Positions 1-6,221 of a stretch of DNA of 9,559 bases are shown here, in pieces. The stretch's first letter is position 1. Every line of letters begins with the position of its first letter. The position numbers were made by a program, and so were the translations under genes. The stretch comes from Cytophagia bacterium (GTDB taxonomy: Bacteria > Bacteroidota > Bacteroidia > Cytophagales > Cyclobacteriaceae), in NCBI GenBank assembly GCA_013373005.1, contig JABXIP010000385.1, positions 1 to 9,559 of the forward strand, in the 5' to 3' direction. The notes under the pieces were generated by a model. That model did not search any database and was not told the origin of the DNA. It saw only the letters and a list, made by a program, of their open reading frames with translations.

Positions 1-482
1 AGCATCTTGATTTCGGCTTCCATGGTAAGGCCATATCCACTTTTAATCTCAATGGCACCGGTTCCTGATTGAATTACTTCTTGAAGTCTAAGAGCAGCTC
101 TTTCGGTTAATTCTTCAAGGCTCATTTGCTGAAGCTTTCTGGCTGAATTCAGAATTCCACCACCGGCATCGGCAATAGACTGATAGTCCATTCCTTTGAT
201 TTTCATGACAAACTCTTCATCGCGATCTTCTGCAAAAACAAGGTGAGTGTGAGAGTCTACAAAAGTTGGCGCAACCATTCTGCCTTTGAGGTCTATTACT
301 TCTTGCTCTTCACCAGCTTGAAAGTTGTCCATCGACCCAAAGTCTGAGATAAGACCATCCTCAACGCGCAACCAGGCATTTTCCAGCTCGGGTACATCAG
401 CCATCATAGCTCCGCGAAGGATGTTTACTCCTGCCTCTCTTACCTGTATGAGATGTCCAATATTGATAAAGGTTTTTGTCAT
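1..482 (-). CDS. hutI: Imidazolonepropionase, N-terminal 160 residues (3' end off the window)
   Basis: HutI is a cytoplasmic metal-dependent amidohydrolase. It opens the ring of 4-imidazolone-5-propionate to give N-formimino-L-glutamate, the third step of histidine breakdown. The reading frame is open from the ATG at 482 to the window edge. Residues 72-87 carry the signature APTFVDSHTHLVFAED followed by R87; H78 and H80 are the expected metal ligands of the amidohydrolase HxH motif. Further matches to the family are the YQSIADAGGGI segment (100-110) and KSGYGL (147-152). The family is usually about 410 residues, so roughly 40 percent is visible. It starts 17 bp after the bro stop codon with no clear Shine-Dalgarno sequence, so it is probably co-transcribed with, and perhaps coupled to, bro and the hutH-hutU genes upstream. 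Identification is firm; only the missing C-terminus is unseen. Confidence 0.95.
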   Translation of the reverse strand, partial: MTKTFINIGHLIQVREAGVNILRGAMMADVPELENAWLRVEDGLISDFGSMDNFQAGEEQEVIDLKGRMVAPTFVDSHTHLVFAEDRDEEFVMKIKGMDYQSIADAGGGILNSARKLQQMSLEELTERAALRLQEVIQSGTGAIEIKSGYGLTMEAEIKM

Positions 483-495
483 GGTAGGGTTCAGA

Positions 496-504
496 TTAGT
501 TATT
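496..504. repeat. 9-bp direct repeat TTAGTTATT, copy at the 3' end of bro
   Basis: TTAGTTATT here includes the bro stop codon and is an exact copy of 1451-1459, on the other side of bro. The two copies bracket a segment whose repeat unit is 955 bp. It looks like a target-site duplication or a junction homology, but the sequence is AT-rich and a chance match is not excluded. Confidence 0.5.
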
Positions 505-1393
505 TCTTTAGCTTTTTGTTTTCAGAAGATTGAATAATTGCTTTCTGTTTTGTGGCAGAGTTAAGTTCTTTCATGTTCTTATGGGTGACTACTTTCTTAC
601 CAGTTTCGATTTCAATTTTTTCTAATGCTTCCTTGGTTATCTTTCCAGCAATGTGGATTTGATTTTGGGTTTCAACAAAACCTTGTGCCTCAGATTTGTC
701 AATAAGCTCTCTTGCGGCAGTTTCACTAAAAAGAGTGGTAGCCAATTCCATAGGAGTCATGTTGTCTCTGAGGCTTTCTTTGGAAGTCAATCCTTTATGT
801 ACTTTGTATTCTTTGGCGGTAAATCCGGACCAAGACTTATACATTTCGTTGGTCAATACTGCGTACTCAAAACCCGGCTTAATTCCTCTTTCTTTAAGTG
901 AATCTGTGAAACTTATTCTTGTGTCAATTCCTGCAATTCTGGTTTGAACCCATTCTGGTGAGTATCCCTTTTGAAGGTAATATCCTTTTGCTCTTTCAAT
1001 GGCTTTAGCTGGCTGTTCAATTTCATCGATTCGCTCTGCTCCAACTTTAGCTAGCCATCTTTTAAATGGTTCTGCTTTTTTTGAAGGGACAGATTGAATA
1101 ATCCTCAAAATGCCCTCATTATCTGCACAGTCTGTTAGATATTTTTTGCCATCATTGGCAAGTAGTTTCAGTTGTACACAATTTGTGGACAACTCAATTC
1201 CGTGCTTTAATTCTCTTTTTTTAAGTGTGCTCCAGTAGTTTCTAGGATTAGAGCTTGAGGTGAGTGCCGCGACTACATCTACTACTGAATAGTACCATTC
1301 GTCACCTACCTGAATCCTGCGGATTTCACTATCTTCAAAAATTGCTAGCTTATTGGATTCTACTGGTTTTGCCAAATCTGATTTCTTAGCCAT
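500..1393 (-). CDS. Bro-N domain protein, phage-antirepressor-like, inside the hut operon
   Basis: This 297-residue protein resembles the Bro-N (BRO/Ant) family, whose members in phages and baculoviruses are DNA-binding or antirepressor proteins. Residues about 17-118 read as a Bro-N domain: IFEDSEIRRIQVGDEWYYSVVDV leads into an N-P-R-x-Y-W segment (49-54), then IIQSVPSKKAEPFKRWLAKVG. The C-terminal half (about 145-275) has WVQTRI, a YAVLTNEMYKSWSGFTAKEYK-type stretch, GL-x6-LRDNMT and ETGKKVV. As I recall it, this tail accompanies Bro-N in many chromosomal Bacteroidota and Clostridia proteins of unknown function. The end is very lysine-rich. It lies 72 bp after hutU and 17 bp before hutI on the same strand. 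No role in histidine breakdown is known, so it may be an inserted gene. Three hand-counted 60-base blocks inside it gave 37-40 percent GC, against 43-55 percent in three hutU/hutH blocks. Family call is good; function is open. Confidence 0.85.
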   Translation of the reverse strand: MAKKSDLAKPVESNKLAIFEDSEIRRIQVGDEWYYSVVDVVAALTSSSNPRNYWSTLKKRELKHGIELSTNCVQLKLLANDGKKYLTDCADNEGILRIIQSVPSKKAEPFKRWLAKVGAERIDEIEQPAKAIERAKGYYLQKGYSPEWVQTRIAGIDTRISFTDSLKERGIKPGFEYAVLTNEMYKSWSGFTAKEYKVHKGLTSKESLRDNMTPMELATTLFSETAARELIDKSEAQGFVETQNQIHIAGKITKEALEKIEIETGKKVVTHKNMKELNSATKQKAIIQSSENKKLKK

Positions 1394-1450
1394 AAAAAAT
1401 GCTTGATGTGTATATTGGGTAAAATTGTCAATATCAATTTAAAGCTTTCT

Positions 1451-1459
1451 TTAGTTATT
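1451..1459. repeat. 9-bp direct repeat TTAGTTATT, copy just after hutU
   Basis: This copy begins 6 bp beyond the hutU stop codon (on the minus strand it reads AATAACTAA) and matches 496-504 exactly. The reverse complement, AATAACTAA, also occurs on the plus strand at 5226-5234, on the right arm of the palindrome before lysR. The repeat could therefore be either an insertion scar or a regulator half-site. Confidence 0.5.
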
Positions 1460-1465
1460 GCGAAA

Positions 1466-3460
1466 TCAAAAAAGACTGTCCAATATCCGTTGATCCACCA
1501 AATTAGGTTGAGTTACTTTTAGCTTAGGTTCAGATTGCATGGCTCTTTCAATAGTGCTCATAGCATGCGGATTTCTGGCCCAGTTTCTTCTAGCAATACC
1601 ATTGTTTACGTCCCAGAAAAGCATACTTTTTAGCTTTTCATCAGCTTCCGTTGAACCATCTAACAGCATGCCAAAACCTCCATTCACTACCTCACCCCAG
1701 CCAACGCCACCACCGTTGTGCAGCGAAACCCAGGTGGCACCTCTAAAGGCATCACCTACAAAGTTCTGGACTGCCATATCTGCGGTGAACTGTGAGCCAT
1801 CATAAATATTCGATGTCTCTCTGTAGGGTGAATCAGTGCCGGAAACATCATGATGATCTCGGCCTAAGACTACAGGGCCAATTTCTCCATTGCGAATGGC
1901 TTCATTGAATGCTGAGGCAATACGCATTCGACCTTCAGAATCGGCATAAAGAATTCTGGCTTGCGAACCGACAACCAATTTATTTTCCTTGGCTTCTTTA
2001 ACCCAGTGAAGATTATCAGACAATTGAGGTTTAATTTCCTCGGGTGCTTCATCCAGCATTTGCTGAATTACCTGAGCTGCGATGCTATCGGTTTTATCGA
2101 GATCCTCCGGGTTTCCAGAACTACAGACCCAACGGAAAGGCCCGAAGCCATAATCGAAGCAAAGTGGACCCATAATATCCTGAACATAGCTTGGGTACTT
2201 AAAATCTCTGCCATTTTCGGCCATAATATCGGCTCCGGCACGACTTGCTTCCAAGAGGAAGGCATTACCATAATCGAAGAAATAGGTTCCTTGAGCAGTG
2301 TGCTTGTTAATGGCTGCAGCATGTCTTCTCAAGGTAGCATAAACAGCTTCTTTAAAGGTATTCGGGTCACTTGCCATTAGGTTATTGGCTTCCTCGTAAC
2401 TCATGTCTGCAGGATAGTACCCACCCGCAAACGGATTGTGCAGTGATGTTTGGTCAGAGCCTATGTCTATTTTGATACCTGCTTGCTCAAAGGTTTCCCA
2501 TACCTCTACAATATTGCCTATATAAGCGAAGGATGTGTTTTCCCCTAGGGCAATAGCTTCTCTAACCTCAATAATCAGGTCGGCAATGTCCTCAATGACA
2601 ACATCTACCCAGCCTTGTTCATGTCGCTTGTAGGCTGCTTTAGGATTTACTTCTGCAGTTACTGAAATCAGTCCGGCAATTTTGGCTGCTTTGGGTTGAG
2701 CACCACTCATGCCTCCTAAACCGGAAGTCACAAATAGCAACCCGCCAAAGTTGCCGTCAGGTCTTTTCATTCTGGCCGCATTTAAGACGGTAATGGTTGT
2801 GCCATGCACAATTCCTTGCGGACCGATATACATATATGATCCGGCAGTCATTTGGCCATATTGAGTTACTCCCAATGCATTGAACTTCTCCCAATCGTCC
2901 GGCTTGGAGTAGTTGGGAATCATCATGCCGTTTGTTACTACTACTCTTGGAGCATTTTTGGAGGAAGGGAAAAGGCCCATGGGATGGCCTGAATACATCA
3001 CCAAGGTTTGCTCATCCGTCATTTCGGCCAGATATTTCATGCACAGGCAATATTGAGCCCAGTTCTGAAATACGGCTCCATTTCCACCGTAGGTGATCAG
3101 CTCATATGGGTGCTGAGCCACTTTATGGTCGAGGTTGTTCTGAATCATGAGCATTATGGCTTTGGCTTGCTCAGACTTTCCCGGGTATTCTTCAATGCTC
3201 CTTGCGAAGACTTCGTTTTGTGGCATGAACCTGTACATATAGATTCTACCCAAAGAATTCAGCTCATCCAAAAACTCATTCGCAAGTTCCCGATGCCACT
3301 CCTTAGGGAAATATCTCAATGCATTCCTCAGCGCCAATTTTTTCTCTTCAGCCGAAAGAATCTCTTTTCTTCTAGGTGCCCTGTTGACTTTTGGGTTCAG
3401 GTCAGGCACACTTGGTAACTTTGAGGGAATTCCCTCTTGTATCTCTTCTTGAAAAGTCAT
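1466..3460 (-). CDS. hutU: Urocanate hydratase (urocanase), long form
   Basis: Urocanase adds water to urocanate to give 4-imidazolone-5-propionate, using tightly bound NAD+ as an electrophile; it is cytoplasmic. The protein has 664 residues, against about 555 for Pseudomonas or Bacillus HutU. The length is typical of the form found in Bacteroidota and animals, with an extended N-terminus (about 90 residues before the conserved core) and an internal insertion. Core motifs are clear: TYGGNG (123-128), YGQMTAGSYMYIGPQGIVHG (201-220), the NAD-binding GLGGMSGAQPKAAKIAG (247-263), FGPFRWVCSSGNPEDL (439-454), GRDHHD (533-538) and HNGGGVGWGE (581-590). It follows hutH by 10 bp, with no strong ribosome site, which fits an operon and possibly translational coupling. 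The frame is unbroken. Confidence 0.97.
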   Translation of the reverse strand: MTFQEEIQEGIPSKLPSVPDLNPKVNRAPRRKEILSAEEKKLALRNALRYFPKEWHRELANEFLDELNSLGRIYMYRFMPQNEVFARSIEEYPGKSEQAKAIMLMIQNNLDHKVAQHPYELITYGGNGAVFQNWAQYCLCMKYLAEMTDEQTLVMYSGHPMGLFPSSKNAPRVVVTNGMMIPNYSKPDDWEKFNALGVTQYGQMTAGSYMYIGPQGIVHGTTITVLNAARMKRPDGNFGGLLFVTSGLGGMSGAQPKAAKIAGLISVTAEVNPKAAYKRHEQGWVDVVIEDIADLIIEVREAIALGENTSFAYIGNIVEVWETFEQAGIKIDIGSDQTSLHNPFAGGYYPADMSYEEANNLMASDPNTFKEAVYATLRRHAAAINKHTAQGTYFFDYGNAFLLEASRAGADIMAENGRDFKYPSYVQDIMGPLCFDYGFGPFRWVCSSGNPEDLDKTDSIAAQVIQQMLDEAPEEIKPQLSDNLHWVKEAKENKLVVGSQARILYADSEGRMRIASAFNEAIRNGEIGPVVLGRDHHDVSGTDSPYRETSNIYDGSQFTADMAVQNFVGDAFRGATWVSLHNGGGVGWGEVVNGGFGMLLDGSTEADEKLKSMLFWDVNNGIARRNWARNPHAMSTIERAMQSEPKLKVTQPNLVDQRILDSLF

Positions 3461-3470
3461 TATTCAGGGT

Positions 3471-5027
3471 TTAATACTGTTCAAATTCGGTTTCAAAAGG
3501 ACTGACAGATCCTTCAGTTTCTGCTTTAGCAATAACACTCAGCTTTCTTTCGCAGATGATAGCATGTGCCTTTTGAATGTCGTCTGCAAACACTCTGTCG
3601 GCTGCGGCATGGTCTATTTTTGTGCGAACATAAGCATGGCAGGCTTCCAGTGCTGGGCTAGATTTCAAAGGTTTTCGGAAGTCGAAGGCCTGAGCAGCAC
3701 AGAGTAGTTCAATCGCTAAAATTTGCTCCAGATTGCCAATGATCTGCAATGCTTTTCTTCCACTTATAGAGCCCATACTCACATGATCTTCTTGCCCTAA
3801 CGAGGTTGGAATCGAGTCGGCACTGGCCGGGAAACAAAGACTTTTGTTTTCAGAAGCCAAGGCGGCAGAGGTGTATTGGGGAAGCATAAAACCGGAGTTA
3901 ATACCAGTGTCATTCATTAAAAGTGTTGGTAGTCCTTCTACTTTTCCTTCTAAAGAAAGATAAATTCTTCGGTCTGAGATATTGCCGATTTCAGAAGCGG
4001 CAAGAGCAGCATAATCGAGCGGTAATGCCATCGGCTGGCCATGGAAGTTTCCTCCGCTGATGGTTTCTTCTGCGCTCAGAATAATCGGGTTGTCGGTCAC
4101 GGAATTGAGCTCTACTTCCAGCAGCTCCTTCAAATGCAACCACGCGTTTCTTGAGGTGCCATGAACTTGCGGAATACATCTCAACGAGTAAGGGTCCTGT
4201 ACTCTTTCACAATTGATGTGCGAGTTCAGAATCTCCGAACCTTCCAGAAATGTTCTTACCCTGTGAGCTACGTGTTGATTCCCCTTATATGGTCTGATTT
4301 CGTGTAGCTTTGGAGTGAATGGCTTTGCACTTCCCATCAAGGCTTCAATCATCATTGCTCCAATAATATCTGCATGGCTCAGGCAGTTGTGCAGTTTGTC
4401 CACTACCATTACCGCGTGAGCTGCTATGAACTGTGTTCCGTTGATCAAGGCTAGACCTTCTTTCGGACCTAGAGCAATGGAATCTAAACCGGTTTTTTCG
4501 AAGAGCTTCTCGGTGGCAATTCTTTCGCCTTCGAAGACTACTTCACCCAAACCGATTAATGGGAGGAAGAGGTGAGCCAGGGGAGCCAAGTCGCCAGAAG
4601 CACCAACTGATCCCTGCTCAGGTACAATTGGAATGGCATCATGATCGATGTGCCAGATAATGCGCTCCAGTGTGCTCAATTGAATACCTGAAAATCCTTG
4701 TGCCAGGGAGTGAACCTTTAAGATCATCATCAGCTTGGCGATGGTGTTTTCAATGGGCTTACCAACACCTACACTATGACTTTTCAGAATATTGTATTGA
4801 AGTTCTTTGGTGTCCTTGGCCGAGATTTTTGTCGTGCAGAGTGGTCCAAACCCGGTATTGATTCCATACACTGTATCGTTACCGGCTACAATTTCTTCAA
4901 CAGCCTGAGTGCTGTCTTTGATCTGCTTGATAGATGCTTCTGATAGAATGCCCTTGATTTCTCCCTTTGCAATCCTTAATGCCTTTTCGGCAGAAAGTAA
5001 GTCGATGCCATAACTGAAGTTTTCCAT
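3471..5027 (-). CDS. hutH: Histidine ammonia-lyase (histidase)
   Basis: Histidase removes ammonia from L-histidine without an added cofactor, giving trans-urocanate, the entry step of histidine breakdown. The 518-residue length is normal for the family. Residues 139-150 read GSVGASGDLAPL; Ala143-Ser144-Gly145 is the triad that cyclises into the electrophilic MIO group (142-144 in Pseudomonas HutH). Y54 in the VYGINTGFG segment (53-61) matches the family's conserved tyrosine. Other matches are the H-x-x-Q-x4-A-L-P-L-x-Y-A-A-L-A region near 324-342 and the QEDHVSMG segment. It is the promoter-proximal gene of the hut operon, divergent from lysR across 216 bp. Its start is supported by an AAAGGGA sequence a few bases upstream. 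It is intact. Confidence 0.98.
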   Translation of the reverse strand: MENFSYGIDLLSAEKALRIAKGEIKGILSEASIKQIKDSTQAVEEIVAGNDTVYGINTGFGPLCTTKISAKDTKELQYNILKSHSVGVGKPIENTIAKLMMILKVHSLAQGFSGIQLSTLERIIWHIDHDAIPIVPEQGSVGASGDLAPLAHLFLPLIGLGEVVFEGERIATEKLFEKTGLDSIALGPKEGLALINGTQFIAAHAVMVVDKLHNCLSHADIIGAMMIEALMGSAKPFTPKLHEIRPYKGNQHVAHRVRTFLEGSEILNSHINCERVQDPYSLRCIPQVHGTSRNAWLHLKELLEVELNSVTDNPIILSAEETISGGNFHGQPMALPLDYAALAASEIGNISDRRIYLSLEGKVEGLPTLLMNDTGINSGFMLPQYTSAALASENKSLCFPASADSIPTSLGQEDHVSMGSISGRKALQIIGNLEQILAIELLCAAQAFDFRKPLKSSPALEACHAYVRTKIDHAAADRVFADDIQKAHAIICERKLSVIAKAETEGSVSPFETEFEQY

Positions 5028-5031
5028 AATT

Positions 5032-5038
5032 TCCCTTT
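5032..5038 (-). promoter_or_regulatory. Ribosome binding site of hutH
   Basis: On the minus strand AAAGGGA lies 4 bases before the hutH ATG. It is the only clear purine-rich Shine-Dalgarno-like site I found in the window and supports the chosen hutH start. Other starts here lack one, as is usual in Bacteroidota. Confidence 0.5.
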
Positions 5039-5072
5039 AACTCATCATCTCAAAAGCCTCTCAGCCGTCAAT

Positions 5073-5131
5073 CCCGTGAATACCTACCGGCCTTGGTGCA
5101 AGTTCCTGGAGATTCCTGCCTGCCCGTGAAT
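5073..5131 (-). repeat. Two copies of ATTCACGGG in the hut leader
   Basis: The 9-mer ATTCACGGG (minus strand) occurs exactly at 5123-5131 and again at 5073-5081, with a 50-bp period. Both lie downstream of the presumed hut start site, so they could act as DNA sites or in the RNA. Flanking bases differ between the copies. The role is unknown and chance is possible. Confidence 0.4.
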
Positions 5132-5155
5132 GACATACTGCTTGTGGACTTTTAA

Positions 5156-5175
5156 GATTGATATCAGTTTCAATC
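5156..5175. promoter_or_regulatory. Inverted repeat GATTGA-N8-TCAATC over the hut promoter
   Basis: Perfect 6-bp arms (5156-5161 and 5170-5175) with an 8-bp spacer give a dyad of the size bound by LysR-type dimers. The T...A pair of the inner TTGA/TCAA is spaced one base more than the textbook T-N11-A. Its right arm touches the presumed -7 element of hutH, so a protein here would lie over the transcription start. Assignment to the neighbouring LysR protein is inference. Confidence 0.4.
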
Positions 5176-5182
5176 AAAATTA
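5175..5182 (-). promoter_or_regulatory. Putative Bacteroidota -7 element (TAATTTTG) of the hut operon
   Basis: Minus-strand TAATTTTG matches the Bacteroidota consensus TAnnTTTG exactly. I found no TTG at the usual -33 distance upstream, which suits a promoter that needs an activator. Transcription would begin near 5168, leaving a leader of about 140 nt before hutH. Confidence 0.4.
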
Positions 5183-5208
5183 CTTCCTTCATTTAATTCT
5201 TAAAAATG

Positions 5209-5232
5209 AGTTATTATTATTGAATAATAACT
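5209..5232. promoter_or_regulatory. Perfect 10-bp-arm palindrome directly ahead of lysR (candidate operator)
   Basis: AGTTATTATT (5209-5218) and AATAATAACT (5223-5232) are exact reverse complements around the 4-base spacer ATTG. The dyad ends 11 bp before the lysR ATG and contains a weak -7-like TATTATTG (5215-5222). LysR-type proteins commonly bind AT-rich dyads at their own promoter and repress themselves, which is the likeliest reading. It is too AT-rich and wrongly placed for a terminator. Confidence 0.55.
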
Positions 5233-5243
5233 AAAAGTAATTA

Positions 5244-6110
5244 ATGGAATTAAGGCATTTGAGGTATTTCACGGCTCTAGGGAAGGAGCTTCACTTCGCC
5301 AAAGCAGCTGATAAGCTTTTTATTACCCAACCAGCTCTGAGTAAGCAGGTTCAGCAGTTGGAAGATGAACTAGGAGTTCGATTGCTGGAACGAACTAAGA
5401 GAAATGTGAAGCTCACGGAAGCAGGTAAATACTTTCTGAATGAGGCTGAGTTTATCATCAATCATTTGGAGCAGGTAGTGGAGGCAGCAAGGAGAAAAGC
5501 CGAGGGTGAAGAAGGAGAGGTGCGGATAGGTTTTGTGGGGTCGGCCATGCAAAATATTATCCCGGATTTGCTGGAGCGGCTGAATCTTAAATTTCCCGGT
5601 ATTTATACTTCTCTTCAGGAATTGAATAACAAAGATCAGTTAGAGGCTTTGCTTCACGATAAGCTAGATATTGCTTTTGTCAGGCTTGAGAGTGTTCCTC
5701 GTGATTTGGAGAAGAGAGTGGTTTTTGAGGACTCTTTCTCTCTGGTGGTTTCCAAAAATCACTCTATTGGGAAAGCCAATTTTAAGAGTCTCGACCAATT
5801 CAAAAAAGAACAGTTTATCCTCTTTTCGAATGATTATAGCCAGGAGTATTACGATAACATTATGAGCATTTTTACTGACCATGGGTTTCAGCCAAAGGTC
5901 TCGCACCGTTCTGTTCAGGCGAATAGCATTTTTCGATTGGTTGAGAAGGGCTTGGGTGTGGCTATTGTTCCTACGGCTATGCAGGATGGTGTCAATCTGG
6001 ACATAGAGTTTATTTCACTAGCCGGGTTGCGACAAAGAACTCAATTGATGGCAGTTTGGCATAAGCAAAATCGTAATGAAGCACTTGAGAAATTTTTGGG
6101 TTTGCTTTGA
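5244..6110 (+). CDS. LysR-family transcriptional regulator, probable regulator of the hut operon
   Basis: The 288-residue protein has normal LysR length. The winged helix-turn-helix occupies about residues 1-60: MELRHLRYFTALGKELHFAK, then AADKLFITQPALSKQVQQLE, and DELGVRLLERTKRNVKLTEAG, all close to the family pattern. A linker helix follows to about 90. The periplasmic-binding-like effector domain starts at GEVRIGFVGSA (91-101) and runs to the end, with the conserved GLGVAIVP segment near 240. It is transcribed divergently from hutH with a shared 216-bp control region containing two dyads, so histidine or urocanate is a plausible inducer, though the ligand cannot be read from sequence. Many bacteria control hut with GntR-type HutC instead. 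The start is chosen by the canonical MELRHLRYF opening; no Shine-Dalgarno sequence is evident. The alternative is that it controls the downstream desaturase, which has its own promoter match. Confidence 0.93.
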   Translation: MELRHLRYFTALGKELHFAKAADKLFITQPALSKQVQQLEDELGVRLLERTKRNVKLTEAGKYFLNEAEFIINHLEQVVEAARRKAEGEEGEVRIGFVGSAMQNIIPDLLERLNLKFPGIYTSLQELNNKDQLEALLHDKLDIAFVRLESVPRDLEKRVVFEDSFSLVVSKNHSIGKANFKSLDQFKKEQFILFSNDYSQEYYDNIMSIFTDHGFQPKVSHRSVQANSIFRLVEKGLGVAIVPTAMQDGVNLDIEFISLAGLRQRTQLMAVWHKQNRNEALEKFLGLL

Positions 6111-6170
6111 AAAGGCTTTGAGGATTTACCAAATATCAAATATCGCATACCATCATTCGAACGAACTGCC

Positions 6171-6178
6171 TACCTTTG
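6171..6178 (+). promoter_or_regulatory. Putative Bacteroidota -7 element (TACCTTTG) of the desaturase gene
   Basis: TACCTTTG matches TAnnTTTG exactly and lies 43 bp before the desaturase ATG, so transcription would start near 6185 with a leader of about 37 nt. No good -33 TTG is visible. The match suggests the desaturase is its own unit rather than read through from lysR. Confidence 0.4.
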
Positions 6179-6221
6179 ACGTTGACATTACAGAAACAGA
6201 ATTTTAGAAATACCCCGCTAC

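Larger units (their letters stand above)
5028..5243. promoter_or_regulatory. Divergent hutH / lysR control region
   Basis: This is the longest gap in the window. From right to left it holds an AT-rich part (about 5150-5243) with two inverted repeats and the likely hut -7 element, then a GC-richer part (about 5055-5145) that would form most of the hut mRNA leader (about 140 nt). A regulator of the LysR family divergent from its target operon is the classic layout for this family, so control of hutHU-bro-hutI by the adjacent LysR protein is a reasonable inference. I recognised no known riboswitch in the leader. Confidence 0.55.

Noticed and set aside
1961..2380. 139-codon plus-strand open frame inside hutU
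   Set aside because: It is antisense to strongly conserved urocanase sequence, has no family resemblance and no start signals; it is a shadow frame.
3008..3418. 136-codon plus-strand open frame opposite the hutU 5' region
   Set aside because: Antisense to conserved hutU coding sequence and of random composition; no independent support.
5055..5070. CTGAGA in the hut leader (minus strand) as part of a TPP riboswitch
   Set aside because: Only this hexamer fits; the other conserved TPP elements, such as CCTGAT and the closing GGG stem, are missing.
5068..5136. A 22-codon reading frame in the hut leader (minus strand, ATG at 5136, TGA ending at 5068) as a leader peptide
   Set aside because: It contains no histidine codons and no clear ribosome site, and no terminator/antiterminator pair follows. 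A His-sensing attenuator is not supported and a frame of this length arises easily by chance.
6125..6155. AAATATC repeats and the TTCGAA palindrome before the desaturase as operators
   Set aside because: They are very short, AT-rich elements with no second support; insufficient to call a site.
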